NCBI GenBank assembly: GCA_030062745.1
Contig: CP099848.1
Coordinates: forward strand, 2,571,501-2,635,500
Origin: Capitulum mitella
Lineage: Eukaryota; Arthropoda; Thecostraca; Pollicipedomorpha; Pollicipedidae
DNA length: 64,000 nucleotides
Reading direction: 5' to 3'
Positions 25,701-37,700 of the stretch are shown here, piece by piece. A program made the position numbers and the translations under genes. A model generated the notes under the pieces. It saw only the letters and a list, made by a program, of their open reading frames with translations, had not been told where the DNA came from and did not search any database. Position 1 is the stretch's first letter. Each line of letters opens with the position of its first letter.

Positions 25701-28700
25701 ACAGCACACGTAAACCGGGAGCTTCCCTGGCGATGTTAAACGATCATGGACGTGCTAGGTGCTAAAGAACACAACACTGCCTTTTTTGTTTCGTTCTCAT
25801 GTTTCTTTTTTATTTTACGCTTCTTTCGTTTCTTGTTTAATAATGACCAGGCAGGAGTTGCCTGCCTCGTTATCAGCAGTGATCCGAGCCGCGTCTGACC
25901 GGCTGCCTCGCTGGCCGCTCAGTTTCCTCCGGGACCTCTGCGCCGTTGGACGCAGCTGGCCGGCGTGATCGGGTCGTCCGCGGCCGACGGCGTCGGCGGA
26001 CTTCCTGTAGTGTTTTGTTGACGCGGAGAAGCACTGCAGGACGGATCAAATCCGCGATCGGTCGGCAGAAAATAGAACCGCACGGACGGAGCGATCGATC
26101 AGAGGGGAGCTGTGGCGCTGCTGATGCCCGTCCGATCGACTCAAAGCCTACCGTAGGCAGTGTGGGCGTTATTTGGACGTCTTGGCGTGGGTCGCGGTGT
26201 CTTCAGCGGGTCTCCGGTGGGCTGGATTCTCGTTAAAGCCACCGTTGGTTGCAGCGGCATCAGCTGGCTCAGGTACGCTGAATATTCCCCATAGTCACCG
26301 TCATTGTCAGCGGTCTTGGGGGTTATGTGACAGACTGGATGCTCCCTGTAGTCGTCGGTAGCTGCAGCGGTGTCAGGGTTTTCCGACAGGCCGGAGGCGC
26401 CCCACAGTCGGCCGGCGTGTTTCGGACCGTATGGGAGCCCGCCCCCGCCCCCGCCCCGGCGATACCCGACCGCCGGGGCGTGGCGCGCGGCCGCCGCGTC
26501 CGCGACTGTCAGCCGTGAGATGAGCTTCCGGAGCGGCCGGCCGGCCAGACGGCTCGTTAGCGGCGGCTCGCAGTTTGTGGGCCGCGCGATTTGCGCCAAT
26601 CACGAGCGGGCTGGGCCGGCGCAGCCTCGCCCCGGGCCGGTTCCGGGCATTGTGGCGCGCCGCGCCGGTTCTGCCCCGCTGCGCCGCGACCGACGGCCGA
26701 CGGAGGGGCGCCGGCCGGGCTGCTGCCCTCGCTGACCCCGACAGCCGGCTGCCGGGCCTCGTTCGAGCTGACGGTACAGAACTGCGGAGTTTGCTACAGA
26801 ACCGACTTGTTCCAGCGTATTGAGAACTGCGGAGTCTCGCCCAAGAGCGCAGTCAGGGTTTTTCTGTGGGAGGGAGGGGCGGAGGTAAAAGATGCCTGAA
26901 ATTTTTATCGATATGGCCGTTTCCCCATCGGATTTTCTTCACCGCTTCACATTTTTCTCATCCAGATAACCTGGGTCCGGCGCCTCCTTGGATGCGCCCT
27001 GGGCCCCTGCTAGAGAATGACCAGGTCTGGCCATTCCATCTCAGACATCTTCCACCACCACTGCAGAGCCGCGCCACCGCGGCACATCGGCACTTGTTCT
27101 GTTAGGCCATGTCGCCGGGCGCACGAAGCGACAGCCGTCATCGGCGCTTGACGTCACGTATTGCCATGTGGTTGTGTCATCTCTCCTACACCCTGTTCTT
27201 AGCGTCCGCCTAAAACTGTCTTGCTTTACCGTGTTTGAGAGAAGGCGCAATGAATTTCCACGCCATCTTTTAACCTTCAGATTCTGTGAAGCTCAGCACA
27301 GTGTGGTAAATAGCTGTGTATATCTTGGCACTTATCCATCCGTCAGCTAATGCAATGGCGTCCACACTTTTTTCACCACACCCGAAGGTCACACCTCGCC
27401 CTGGTCATCAGATTTCAGTACCCTTCCGCCACCCGATCTGCAGGCTGCCAAAAGCGCCGCGTCACGTCTTTTAACTAGTCGGCAGTTTGTTACTGCGCTG
27501 GTGAATTATTTCAACGTGGGAGACGCGGTGGAGGGCGAGGGAAGGGATGAGAGAGGAGTGCAGGAGAGGCAACAGGAGGTGGGCGAGAAAAAGAAATGTG
27601 GTAAGGTAAAGGGATAGAGAGAGGGGGGGCAGACGGAGGTAGAGCATGGGAGGAGGAAAGAGGGGGAGAGGGGGAAGGGAGGGGAAGACTGCCGAGTGAA
27701 GATGGAAGTGGCAGAATCAGGAGAGAAAAAAAGATAAGCCATTCAGTAGCAGCCTGAAAGCATCCAATCGGCGCCGGCCTGCTGCTTTAACAGCCCACTC
27801 GAGCCGTGGGATCGATCCAGGCCCTTCAGCGCCAGCCAACTGAGGCTGACCGAGTTTTCCGATTCAGCGCGGCCTTTGCGAGCCTTTCCTGTGAGGGCTG
27901 TTTAGCCCCCAGCTGCTCCACCCCTGATCTGAGGGTGGTCCTCAGCTGGTCCGCCCCTGACATGTGGGGTCCTCAGCTGCTCTGCCCCTGGACTGAGGGT
28001 GGTCCTCAGCTGGTCCGCCCCTGACATGAGGGGTCCTCAGCTGGTCCACCCCTGATCTGAGGGTGGTCCTCAACTGGTCCACCCCTGACATGAGGGGTCC
28101 TCAGCTGCTCTACCCGTGACCTGAGGGTGGTGCTGGGCTGGTCCCCCTGACCTGAAGGTGGTCCTCAGCTGGTTCACCCCTGACCTGAAGGTGGCCTTCA
28201 GCTGGTCCACTCCTGATCTGAGGGTGGTCCTCAGCCGGCCCACTCGTAGCCTAAGGCCAGTCACACTCCGGCCATCCTCCACCCCTGAGCCTCTTCCCTC
28301 TCTCCTCGACCGCCGTCTCGGCGCCTTCTCTCGGCCGCCGGAGCCTGCGTGCCTCCTGACGCGCCGGGACCGCCTCCGGCGCGCCAGAGCGTCGTCCCGA
28401 GTCGTTATCTCGTTACGGCGCGGCCCTGTAAGTCTTCGGCCGGAGGTCGTGTGCGTGCCGGGCACGCGGCTCGGCCGGCGGTGTCGACAGGCCGGCCCGA
28501 ACTCGGCGCGGGGACGCCGAACTTGGCCGGCTCTCCGGCGTCGCTCGCGGCCGTCCGGTCGCCGGTTCTCGGAGCGTGACGGAGTCCGACGGCAGACTGA
28601 GGCGGGCCCGGAGACGCCGCGTTTCGGCGGACGCCGCGGTTTCCGGCGCGTGGCGGAGTGGCGGCGCCGGCCGCGGCGGAGGACGGCGGCGGTCCTGGAC

Positions 28701-31700
28701 GGGCGCCAGACCGGGCGGTAATCTCTGTCCCGGTAATCCGCCGTGCGGTGCCGGCGCCGGCGCTGATCGGCTCGGCGAAGGTCAACACCGCTCGAGCGCC
28801 CTCGCCGCCAGCTGGAGAGCACTTGCGCGTCAAAGCCGCACTGTTCGGCGCGCTGGGCGAGCGCCCGGCACCGCTTTTGTGAGTGGCGTACGAGCTTTCC
28901 GCTGTGCGCTCCGTCACAGCTGGAGTACTGAGCACGTCTGTGTGAATCGCTGAAGTGCAGGCTGCGTTATGCTGTTGTGCATTGTCAAAACGTAGACATC
29001 TAGGTCAGATGAAGCATTGCTGCCAGGTGGAAATGTTTTGAATGATCATCGCACGGCCTTCGCAGCGTTTGAAATCATTACGCAAACATTGCCGGTCGCT
29101 GCGAATGAAGCCGAGGGGCTGCAGTGAGATTTACGTAAATCATCCGAAATCTGGAACGTGAAGTCTCGAGGCTCTTGGCCTAAATCTGGATGAACTAATT
29201 TCTAGTTGGGTCGTTGACCTGTACATGCCGTCTCACTGAGTCCTCACTTGTATCAAGTCTTGGGATTAAACATCGCTCGACTTTTTGCGGCGCTTTGCTG
29301 CTTCTTGACCTACTGCCTGGACGTGGGCCATGTTGTCTCGATACTCTCAGCCTGCAAGCGGGCAGCGCTCTAACTCGACTTGACCCTGCCAGTTGGGTCC
29401 AAACACGCCATAAATCGGGCGGCGGCGACACCGCCGAGCCCGTGTCGCCCTGTCCGCCGACGGAGGCTGCAGGGACGTCCCGCGGCGCCGGCCGGGTCAG
29501 GGGCGGCGGGCGCGGGCGCGTCGCTGTCGACTGTCGCGCGCCGTGACGGACGGTCCTGCCGGCCCGGCGCAATCACGGCCCAGCACCTGCCAAGGCCGAT
29601 TCTGTTAGCGGCGCACGCAGCCGGGCTGTCCCCGCCGATTGCACCATTGACGCGATTACGGCGCGGAGGTGGCAAGTAGAAAATTGCGCGCCGTTCGGCC
29701 GGTGATGGCTCTGTTCGGCCGTCGGCGCGGTCGGGGAGCGGCCGGGCCGCGGACGGCGCGGTGAACGGATCGCCCGCCCGCGGACCGGCGGCGGAGACGG
29801 TGGCGGAAGTCGGTCGCGCCGGCCGGCGCCGGAACGGACAGACCTGCGCGAGGCCGAAACAGGAGCGCCGCTGTTCCGTTAGGCGCTGATCGGCGAGCGG
29901 GTGGGCCCGCCATCGGCGCGGGTCCGCTTTGGCGGACTGCACTACCGGTGGTCAGCCCTGCGGTGGAATAAGTGGTCCTAACGCGACCACGGGGCGGCGA
30001 CAGCTGGCCGCAATCAGGGGTGGTTCGGTAACGGTTCTCATGAGTGGGCCATGGAGTTATCGGTTTCTTTCGCTAGCCTCGGTTTGGGCGTAGGGTTAGT
30101 GCGCACGCTGCTAGTTCTCCGTTACTTCCATACGCCTATCCTCACGACGACTGCTGGAAGCTGTAAAACGACGCTAGTTTTCTTCTGTGCTGTTTGACAG
30201 TCCCCGTGTTTACCTTGGCGAACTTCTCATGTGCTCGCTCGTGCAACAGTTTTTGTTCCCACTGGAAGTCTCCGAGCCAAACTATCTACCCTTCCGAGCT
30301 CGTGCACCTCCCCGTCAGTCGTTTAGCGCCGCGCTGTTTGCGGCTCGTCGGCAGCTCGGAGCCGCAGCTGAGCCCGTATTGACTCGGCGGCAAAACACGC
30401 TCGTCGTTCATTAGCGCCCGCTCGCTAAAACGCCGCGCCGGCCCGTCTCGAGTGAGCCACGGTGCGCGCCGCCGACAGGCGAGCTCGTAACGGTGACGCG
30501 CCGGCCCTGCCAGTGACGCACCGACGCTGTCAGAGATACGCCGACCCTGCAGGCGATAGCCTCGGCTGTGACGCGATACGGCGGCCGTGACGCGACACCG
30601 GAGCCGCCGGCCGTCACGGCAGCCGTGACGGACACCGGAGCCGGTAACCGATCTGCTGGCCTGGACCGGACCGGCGGTTGTCCGAGGTCGCGGCAGACCC
30701 TGCGGCGCGCGGGACGAACGTCGGCTGCTGTTTTCTGACCCGAGCAGGAGAAACTTGACCCGTGGCGGGTTGGCTGGCGGGTTAGTGAGGTAGAGTACCC
30801 CTCGACCAGGAAGAATTGTTTTGGAGTTGCGGGATTAATGAGAGATGTTTGGACGGGATTTGCGTTGAACACGGGAGCGCGGTTGTTGCGAATGACGAAT
30901 TGGGGTTTACGAGGACGAGAGGGCGGGTGCCCGCATCGGGATGCCAAACCTTTGTTGTCACCAACACACTGTAACACTAACTAATGAAGTCATTGTTAAC
31001 GGTTATTCTGTATTAATTCCTGCTTCGGTTCAGAAATAGAAAATTCCAGAGTTGGGAGGTGGCAGAGGTCACGTACCTTCCTATGACGCACGGCAGTTGC
31101 CCTTGTCCGTGGCAAATCGGCTCGGCCGTATCGGCAGTTTCCCCCCATCTCTGTTCTGTTGTCCTTTCCTCCTTCTGAAATCTCGACGCTGTATTTTTTA
31201 TTGGACAGGTAAAACATACATAAGGTATACTACGCTTTTTGCAGCGGGAAGTACTGCTGCGACGAATTTCCAGTCTTCACCAGACACTGGTAACTTATTT
31301 TGTAGATCCGTGCACGCGGACTTTCAGAGCCTCTGATCTTATCCCGTCCTGACGCATGCTCGGCGTACTGACAGTTTAAATGTTGGCCGCTAGATGGCAG
31401 GGACATCCGTGGACTGAGCATTTCTTGATTGCGCCTCGTGAGGTTACTAATTGATTCGCTATGTGCGGGCGCTGTGTTTACAGCTGTTGGTTTTTTATGG
31501 TTGTAACAGAGCTCGCCGATATTGGCTCCCAGCGGATGCAAAACACCCGTCCACGTAATTCTGTGAAATGTTGAACACTGTTTTGCGGCTGGGTTTCGTG
31601 ATGCAAATGTTCTTTCTGCGACGGACCGCCCTAACCAACCACGCCGCCACCGCCGCCGACATTGTCTCGGGGAAGCGTCCGTGACGACCCCCGTGGGTAG

Positions 31701-34700
31701 GCGGCGGGTCGGCGGCGGGTCGGCGGGGGTCGGCTGGGGTCGGCCGGGCCGGCCTGGGGCGGGGCCGCCGGCGCCGGCCCGGGTCCGGATCGATGCCCGC
31801 TCGGGCCGGGGGCGCGACAGTCGGCGCCGCCGCTGACGCCGTCTGTCCCGCAGGTGCTCCGGCCGGCGGCACTGCACGTTCCTGCTGAAGGAGCACCACC
31901 CGAACGTGTGGCGGCCGGGCGTCGTCTACGTACGGTTCCAGTGCATCCGACGTGAGTAGGAAGCCCTGGCGGAGGGTGCGGCTGCGGTGACGGCCTCGAC
32001 GCTGTGGCTGGGACTGAGGGAGTTGTAGTGTCGGCGACTGTGGTGTTTCTGATCGTTGTAAGAATGATGGGCATATTTTGGTGGCGTTATGTCCAGTGGG
32101 GTTGCAGGCACGGTTTTTAGTGAATATTAATTTAACAGAGACGGGCGACTAAAAGCATCGATAGATACTGACAAGCGTTTGTTTGCGGTTATCCGGGATC
32201 TCAGGAGCTGATTTGGGAAGGGATGCCGTTTCGGAAGAATGATTCGAATGCCAAGAGCGCTCGTTTTCGTTGGAGTAGCATGCGAATTTGTCAAATTGCC
32301 ATCGTTTTACAAGGGCGGTTGGCACGACACTGTGCCGACCTTTCTTGGTGTGGTATGGATCCATACACGATTAAGTGAACGTTGCCCAACAGTGTAGGCA
32401 TTTTTTGTAAGGGTTTTAGAGACCTGCCAAATGTAAACAACACAGACTTTGCCATTCGACCACAACCGATGCTAAACCAAAATCGCTAGTGCTAAGAAAT
32501 TTAGTTTACCTCGATCTACTGCGCTCAACTTCGCTTCTGTTAAGCCCCAAACTGCGCGCTCGGACGCTGCCACACTCGCCTTGCCCGTCACCACGATCGG
32601 CTTGTAGACGTCTGCAGACGCCGTGGGCGGCACGCTTGGAGCGTTTGAGCGTCGTGAACGCGACTCCTGGTCGCGGCGACGGACCACTTGAGACCGTCCG
32701 CCGAGTGCCGTGCGGCCCCCGGCTCTGAAGGCGCGCCTCGTACCCGTGACGACGCCGCCGTGCCGTGCGGCCCCCGGCTCTGAAGGCGCGCCTCGTACCC
32801 GTGACGACGCCGCCGTGCCGTGCGGCCCCCGGCTCTGAAGGCGCGCCTCGTAACCGTGACGACGCCGCCGTGCCGTGCGGCCCCCGGCTCTGAAGGCGCG
32901 CCTCGTAACCGTGACGACGCCGCCGTGCCGTCCGGGTCGAGCTGCGGGCCGGCGAGCCGGTCCCGCCTGCCGCCGCCGCCTCGTGTCGTCAAACGTTCAG
33001 CGGCGGCCTGTGAGTGTGGTGCGGTCCTCGGAGCTGTCCGCGAGGGATGCAGGGCGTGCGAGTGTCAGATAGAGGACACCAGTGCGGCACGGACTGCGGT
33101 GGTGGTCGTGGGGAGTATGCCAGGCTCTTTCCCGCTCCCGTCGTGGGGAGTGTAGGCCAGGCTCCTCCCCGGCCCCACCGTGGGGAGTATGCCAGGCTCC
33201 TCCCCAGTTCCGCCGTGGGGAGTGTAGGGCAGGCTCCTCCCGGTCCCACCGTGGGGAATGTAGGGCAGGCTCCTCCCCGGCCCCACCGTGGGGAGTATGC
33301 CAGGCTCCTCCCCGGCCCCACCGTGGGGAGTGTAGGGCAGGCTCCTCTCCGGCCCCACCGTGGGGAATAGGCCAGGCTCCTCCCCAGTTCCGCCGTGGGG
33401 AGTGTAGGGCAGGCTCCTCCCCGGTCCCACCGTGGGGAATGTAGGTGAGGCCTTTCCCCGGTCCCACCGTGGGGCGTCGGTGTTGGGCTCTTCCCGGTCC
33501 TGTCGCGGCCCGCCCACCGCGGCCTGGTCAATCCCCTGTGTTCTGCGATCGATCGGCGACCGATTTCTACGGTCCAGCCGACTTTCTCATTGCGGCCTTA
33601 CGTTGTGGGAACGCCGCCTCTGTCAGTCATGCCCCTGCACTCTGGTAATGAGCGGTGAGTGTAGACTTTGGTTTCCTGCTGGAGCTGACTTGATGCTGTT
33701 TGGGTGCCAGGTCAGGGTTGCTCGTGTCCAACGCTTTACAAAGTTGAACGCTTTGCCCTCGCGTATGGCTTGTGAGCAGTAGGCGTTTTGTCTGAAAACG
33801 CTGCATCGAAATAGTGTTCGACCAGGGGAGTCATCAGGAGTGCAATTTTTCGATCGAAATTTAATCCCATTTTAACGTCGTGCTCATCTTTCAGCATTTG
33901 CTTCTTTCCGATCAACTTGGGTTTTCCAAATACCAGTCCATATAAAATAAGAGGGAATAAGGTAGTTATTATTTGTCCCGGTGAAGCGGTTTTCCACGGT
34001 GGCGTTTTCTTCCCCACCGTTTAGCCGGTGCTGACAGGCCGGGGGCTGGCTCGGGTACCGCGCCGGTGCGGCCGCGTTATCGCCACGCGTCCAGCCGGTC
34101 TGTCTGAGGGAGGGTGCCGCCGCAGCCGCCGTCGGTCGTCGGTCGTCGGTCGTCGGCGGTATCGATTCAACGGACCGGAGGCCCCTGCAACTGTCGGACC
34201 CACAGCCGGCGCCCCGTCCCTCCCGCTCCCCAGTCTGCCCCAGTCCGGGGTCAGACCGGCCTCAGCGCGGCTCTGGCCTGCTCTGTACCAGCCTCAGGTC
34301 GCCCTCAGCCCAGCCCCGTCCCCTTCCCCGTCCCCAGCCCAGCGCGGCTCTGGCCTGCTCTGCACCAGCCTCAAGTCGCCCTCAGCCCAGCCCAGTCCCC
34401 GTCCTCGTCCCCTTCCCCGTCTCCGTCCCCGTCCCCGTCCTCGTCCCCAGTCCAGTGCGGCTCTGGCCTACTCTGCACCAGCCTCAAGTCGCCCTCAGCC
34501 CAGCCCAGTCACGTCCCCGGCCCAGACCGACGTCGTGTTGTGCCGCCGCGGTTCAGTCTGTTCCCAGGTCGTCCCCTGGCACGGCGTCGATCGCTCCAGC
34601 CCGTTCGTAGTCGTTCCAGACAGACTCCCGCCAGCCTATGACGGTCACAGGTGCAGGAGCGGGACTTTTCCAGAGTTATTGGGGACGCACACGCCACTGT

Positions 34701-37700
34701 GCCAATTTTTTCTTGCAAAGCCATCGACGTTATCTTAACTTCTCATGAAGTTGTGGATGCACCTGCGTCTCCAACTTACATCAAAGCTCCACGCTGCACA
34801 GGCGCCATCACCGTCCCTGACTCAGTCCTCGACACGGCCGCCGCCCGGCCGGCACCGGGCTGTCTGTCGGCGCGCTGTCCTCTCCTGGTCGGGGGCTGTC
34901 GGCGCCGTTGTGGGGGAGAGAACACCGCCGTGAGACACTTGTGCCGCGGGCCCGTCACAGCTGGTGGCGGTGGCGTGCTGCCGTGTTGACGGCTGCCGTG
35001 CCTGAGACACGTCTGAAGCTCGTTGTCTCCGAGTAGATGGTTTATCCTGGTTAGATGGGGTTTCTTTGACGTGCGAGGTCACCAGTTGCGATTGGTTCCC
35101 ATCGTTTTTTCTTGTTCCGAAGTTGAGCGTGTCTGCGCCTTTGCGCAGCCGTCAGTGTGATGGGTGGGGTTATCGTGAGACAAACGGTCTTTATCCCAGT
35201 GGTTTGAGAGATTGCGCGCGTTTATCCAATCGCAAACATCTGAACCATCGGGCCCAATGACGCTTCCCTGGCATCTCTGCCAGCTCGTGCTACGCTCTCT
35301 GCCGGTGGCCGTGGAAACAGCTGAGCCGTGCAGCGGCCGAAAAACGCCCCGGAATCTGCGCCACGTCATTCACTGTCCCGCGGGCGTCAGAAGCCCTACC
35401 AGACGAGCTCTGCTTTCGCCTCTGTGACGCCGCCGAGCTGACGACCCTCTCCCCCGCTGAACTGTGAAGAGATGGCCCGGTCCTGCTCTGAGGCGCTGAC
35501 GAGCGTCTTCCGTAAGGTGAAGAGGTGACCTGGTACTGCCCCGAGGTCCTGACAAACCTCTCCCGGAAGGTGAAGAGGTGACGCGGTACTGCTCGGAGGT
35601 GCTGACGTCGCAGCACGGCTACCTGACCAACCCGGGCTACCCGTACTACTACCCGGGCAACCTCAACTGCAGCTGGCACATCCGAGTCGACGACGGCCAG
35701 CGGCTCCGGGTCCGCGTCCACGACCTCAACGTCAGGGGTACGTGACGTCATAGCCCCAGCCCCGGGGTCCGCGTCCACGACCTCATCATCAGGGGTACGT
35801 GACCTTAGCCTGTGTGTGCAGTGTGCACTAAGTCTCTCCCAGCATACATCTGTGATGATAAGAGCCTATGTTGAATGGTATACCTGTTTTGACCTTTGAT
35901 GACTGTATCCGCATCAGATGACAGCAGGCGCTGTGTGGCGCGACACATCGAGGCGTCCGGCGTGGCGTCTCCGCTCTTACGGCGGTCCGGTTCGCAGGCG
36001 TGCGCCAGGGCAGCAGCACGTGCACCGACTACCTGCGAGTCACCGAGGGTCGCCGGCTGCTGTCTCTGGACTGCGGCGACCTGGACGAGCCGCTGGTGGT
36101 CACCTCCCGCGGCCCGGAGGTCACCGTCACCCTTTGGGGTCAGGGGCAGCCGCTCTACCCACACAGGGGCACGCTGGTGCACTACTCTGGTGAGCCGACC
36201 GGCCGGTCGGGCCGCCGCCGCGCCGGCCTGCCGCCGCGCACCGGGCACTGCATTACCTTGAGGGGATGTGTCGTGTACTGGTGTTTAGGGCGTATCCTGC
36301 TGACTTCGGCTTGCTAACGTTACACCAGTTACTGTTCAAAACGTGAGACGCTCGCGTTTATGTAAGAATTAGGGACCCTTCTTACATCTGAAATGAGAGT
36401 GCGCACCTTGTTTACCTTATTTACGGCTCAGACTATTCGCATAAACATAATTACGAGCGAGGCCGAAGGCCGGGTTGGGCTTTATTTCAACTATCAGAAA
36501 AAAAACAAAAAAAAAATAAATAAAATTGAGCGGCCCGGCCCGGCCCGGCCCGGCACGGCACGGCCATGACGCGTTCTGGAGGCTAATAACTTCGCAGCTA
36601 CTGGGCATCGAGTCACAAAACTGCCACTAGAAAATAGCTCAGTTCTTTAAAATTTATATTTTTGCATTAGTCTTGAGCCTACAAACACTTTCTTCCACAC
36701 AGCTATTCCAGGAGTAATGTGTGCGGTCGTTGGCCTATTTTTCCACGGGTGTTTTTGAACTGCTCAGTAATGGCAGCGAACAATACCATGTCCGCCCGTA
36801 ACGTTTGAACTCGCAGTTCCTCAGATGAAAAATACTGAAGTCGGAAGATAAACATTCCTTCGTATTGCAAAATGCATAACATAACGATGCAAACAAGAAC
36901 GAAGTAGGTCTTGCTCGTCATGCGCTCACTTGCACTCAGATAAGGCGTCTTACTGGTGTTATTTATCACGTAGGACTGTTACCAGCAGAGGAAACAAAAT
37001 GATAATGACCGTCTTGGAACGTTTACGACAGTTCCGAAGTTAAGCGCACTGTGTTAAGGCAAGCAATCCTTGTCTCTTCACTGGGCGTGATTACTGCGGC
37101 CAGATTCCATTGCTTTGTCGCTTCCCTGTCCCCTGGGCGTGTGCCCGCCGCCGAGCCGGCACCGCAGCCGAGCCCAGCGGCAGCCGTCCGCTCTCCGCAG
37201 TCCTCAGACAGCCGGTCCTCCCGCAGCCGTGGGCTGTCCCTCGCCGGCGACGCCGCGCGACGGCTACCGCGTCTACCGCAACGCCACGCACGCGTTTTTC
37301 TCGTGCTGCGTCAACTTCGTGTTCGCCGACACGCTGAAGAAGGACCGGCTGCTGCGCTGCGTGGACGGCCGAGGCTGGAACGACTCGCTGCCCCGACAGT
37401 GCATAGGTCAGACTGCGGGCCGCCGGCGCCGGGCCGCGGCACGTGGGTCGGACGAGCGCGTGCCGAGCAAAGTACGTGGGGCAGACAAGACGGCCTGCGG
37501 AGACGGCTGAATTTTCGTCATCTTGGCAGGCTGGAACGTCGAGAAATATATGGTTCTTTCAGCCATTGCCGGTACGCGTTTCAGGGCCAGGGAAATTGTC
37601 TGTTGTTTCAGCTACTGCGTGGTGATTCTGCCGCGTGAATGGGACGGTTTGTGCGGTTGGTGTGGACGTTTGGTGGTCGGCAGGATGCGTTTCGCGGCGT

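Larger units (their letters stand above)
2605..31853. other. 29.2-kb intron 2: GC-rich blocks, AT-rich stretches, minisatellites, no gene seen
   Basis: This intron interrupts the SUEL-like domain. Both strands were read for splice-bounded conserved exons and none was recognised. Long ORFs here are products of GC-rich composition or of stop-free tandem repeats. GC-rich, CpG-rich blocks (for example 5.4-7.2, 8.8-9.6, 11.2-12.4, 15.5-17.5, 18.0-18.6, 19.2-21.2, 25.1-25.6 and 28.3-29.9 kb) alternate with AT-rich DNA (3.5-4.8, 7.3-8.7, 12.5-14.4, 21.3-24.0 kb). Some blocks contain TAATTA-type homeodomain cores. It could carry enhancers, but that is inference. Confidence 0.6.
31952..35569. other. 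Intron 3 of the SUEL-CUB-Sushi gene: three minisatellite blocks
   Basis: No exon is seen. The left 750 bp is AT-richer and featureless. The rest holds the 55-bp array, the 35-38-bp array, the CCCCGT-rich block and the 53-bp exon-edge duplicates listed separately. Confidence 0.6.

Noticed and set aside
26830..27010. Possible transposon end (TGGGTCCGGCGCCTCCTTGG phrase)
   Set aside because: The wording resembles ends of dispersed elements, but no matching second end or target duplication was found.
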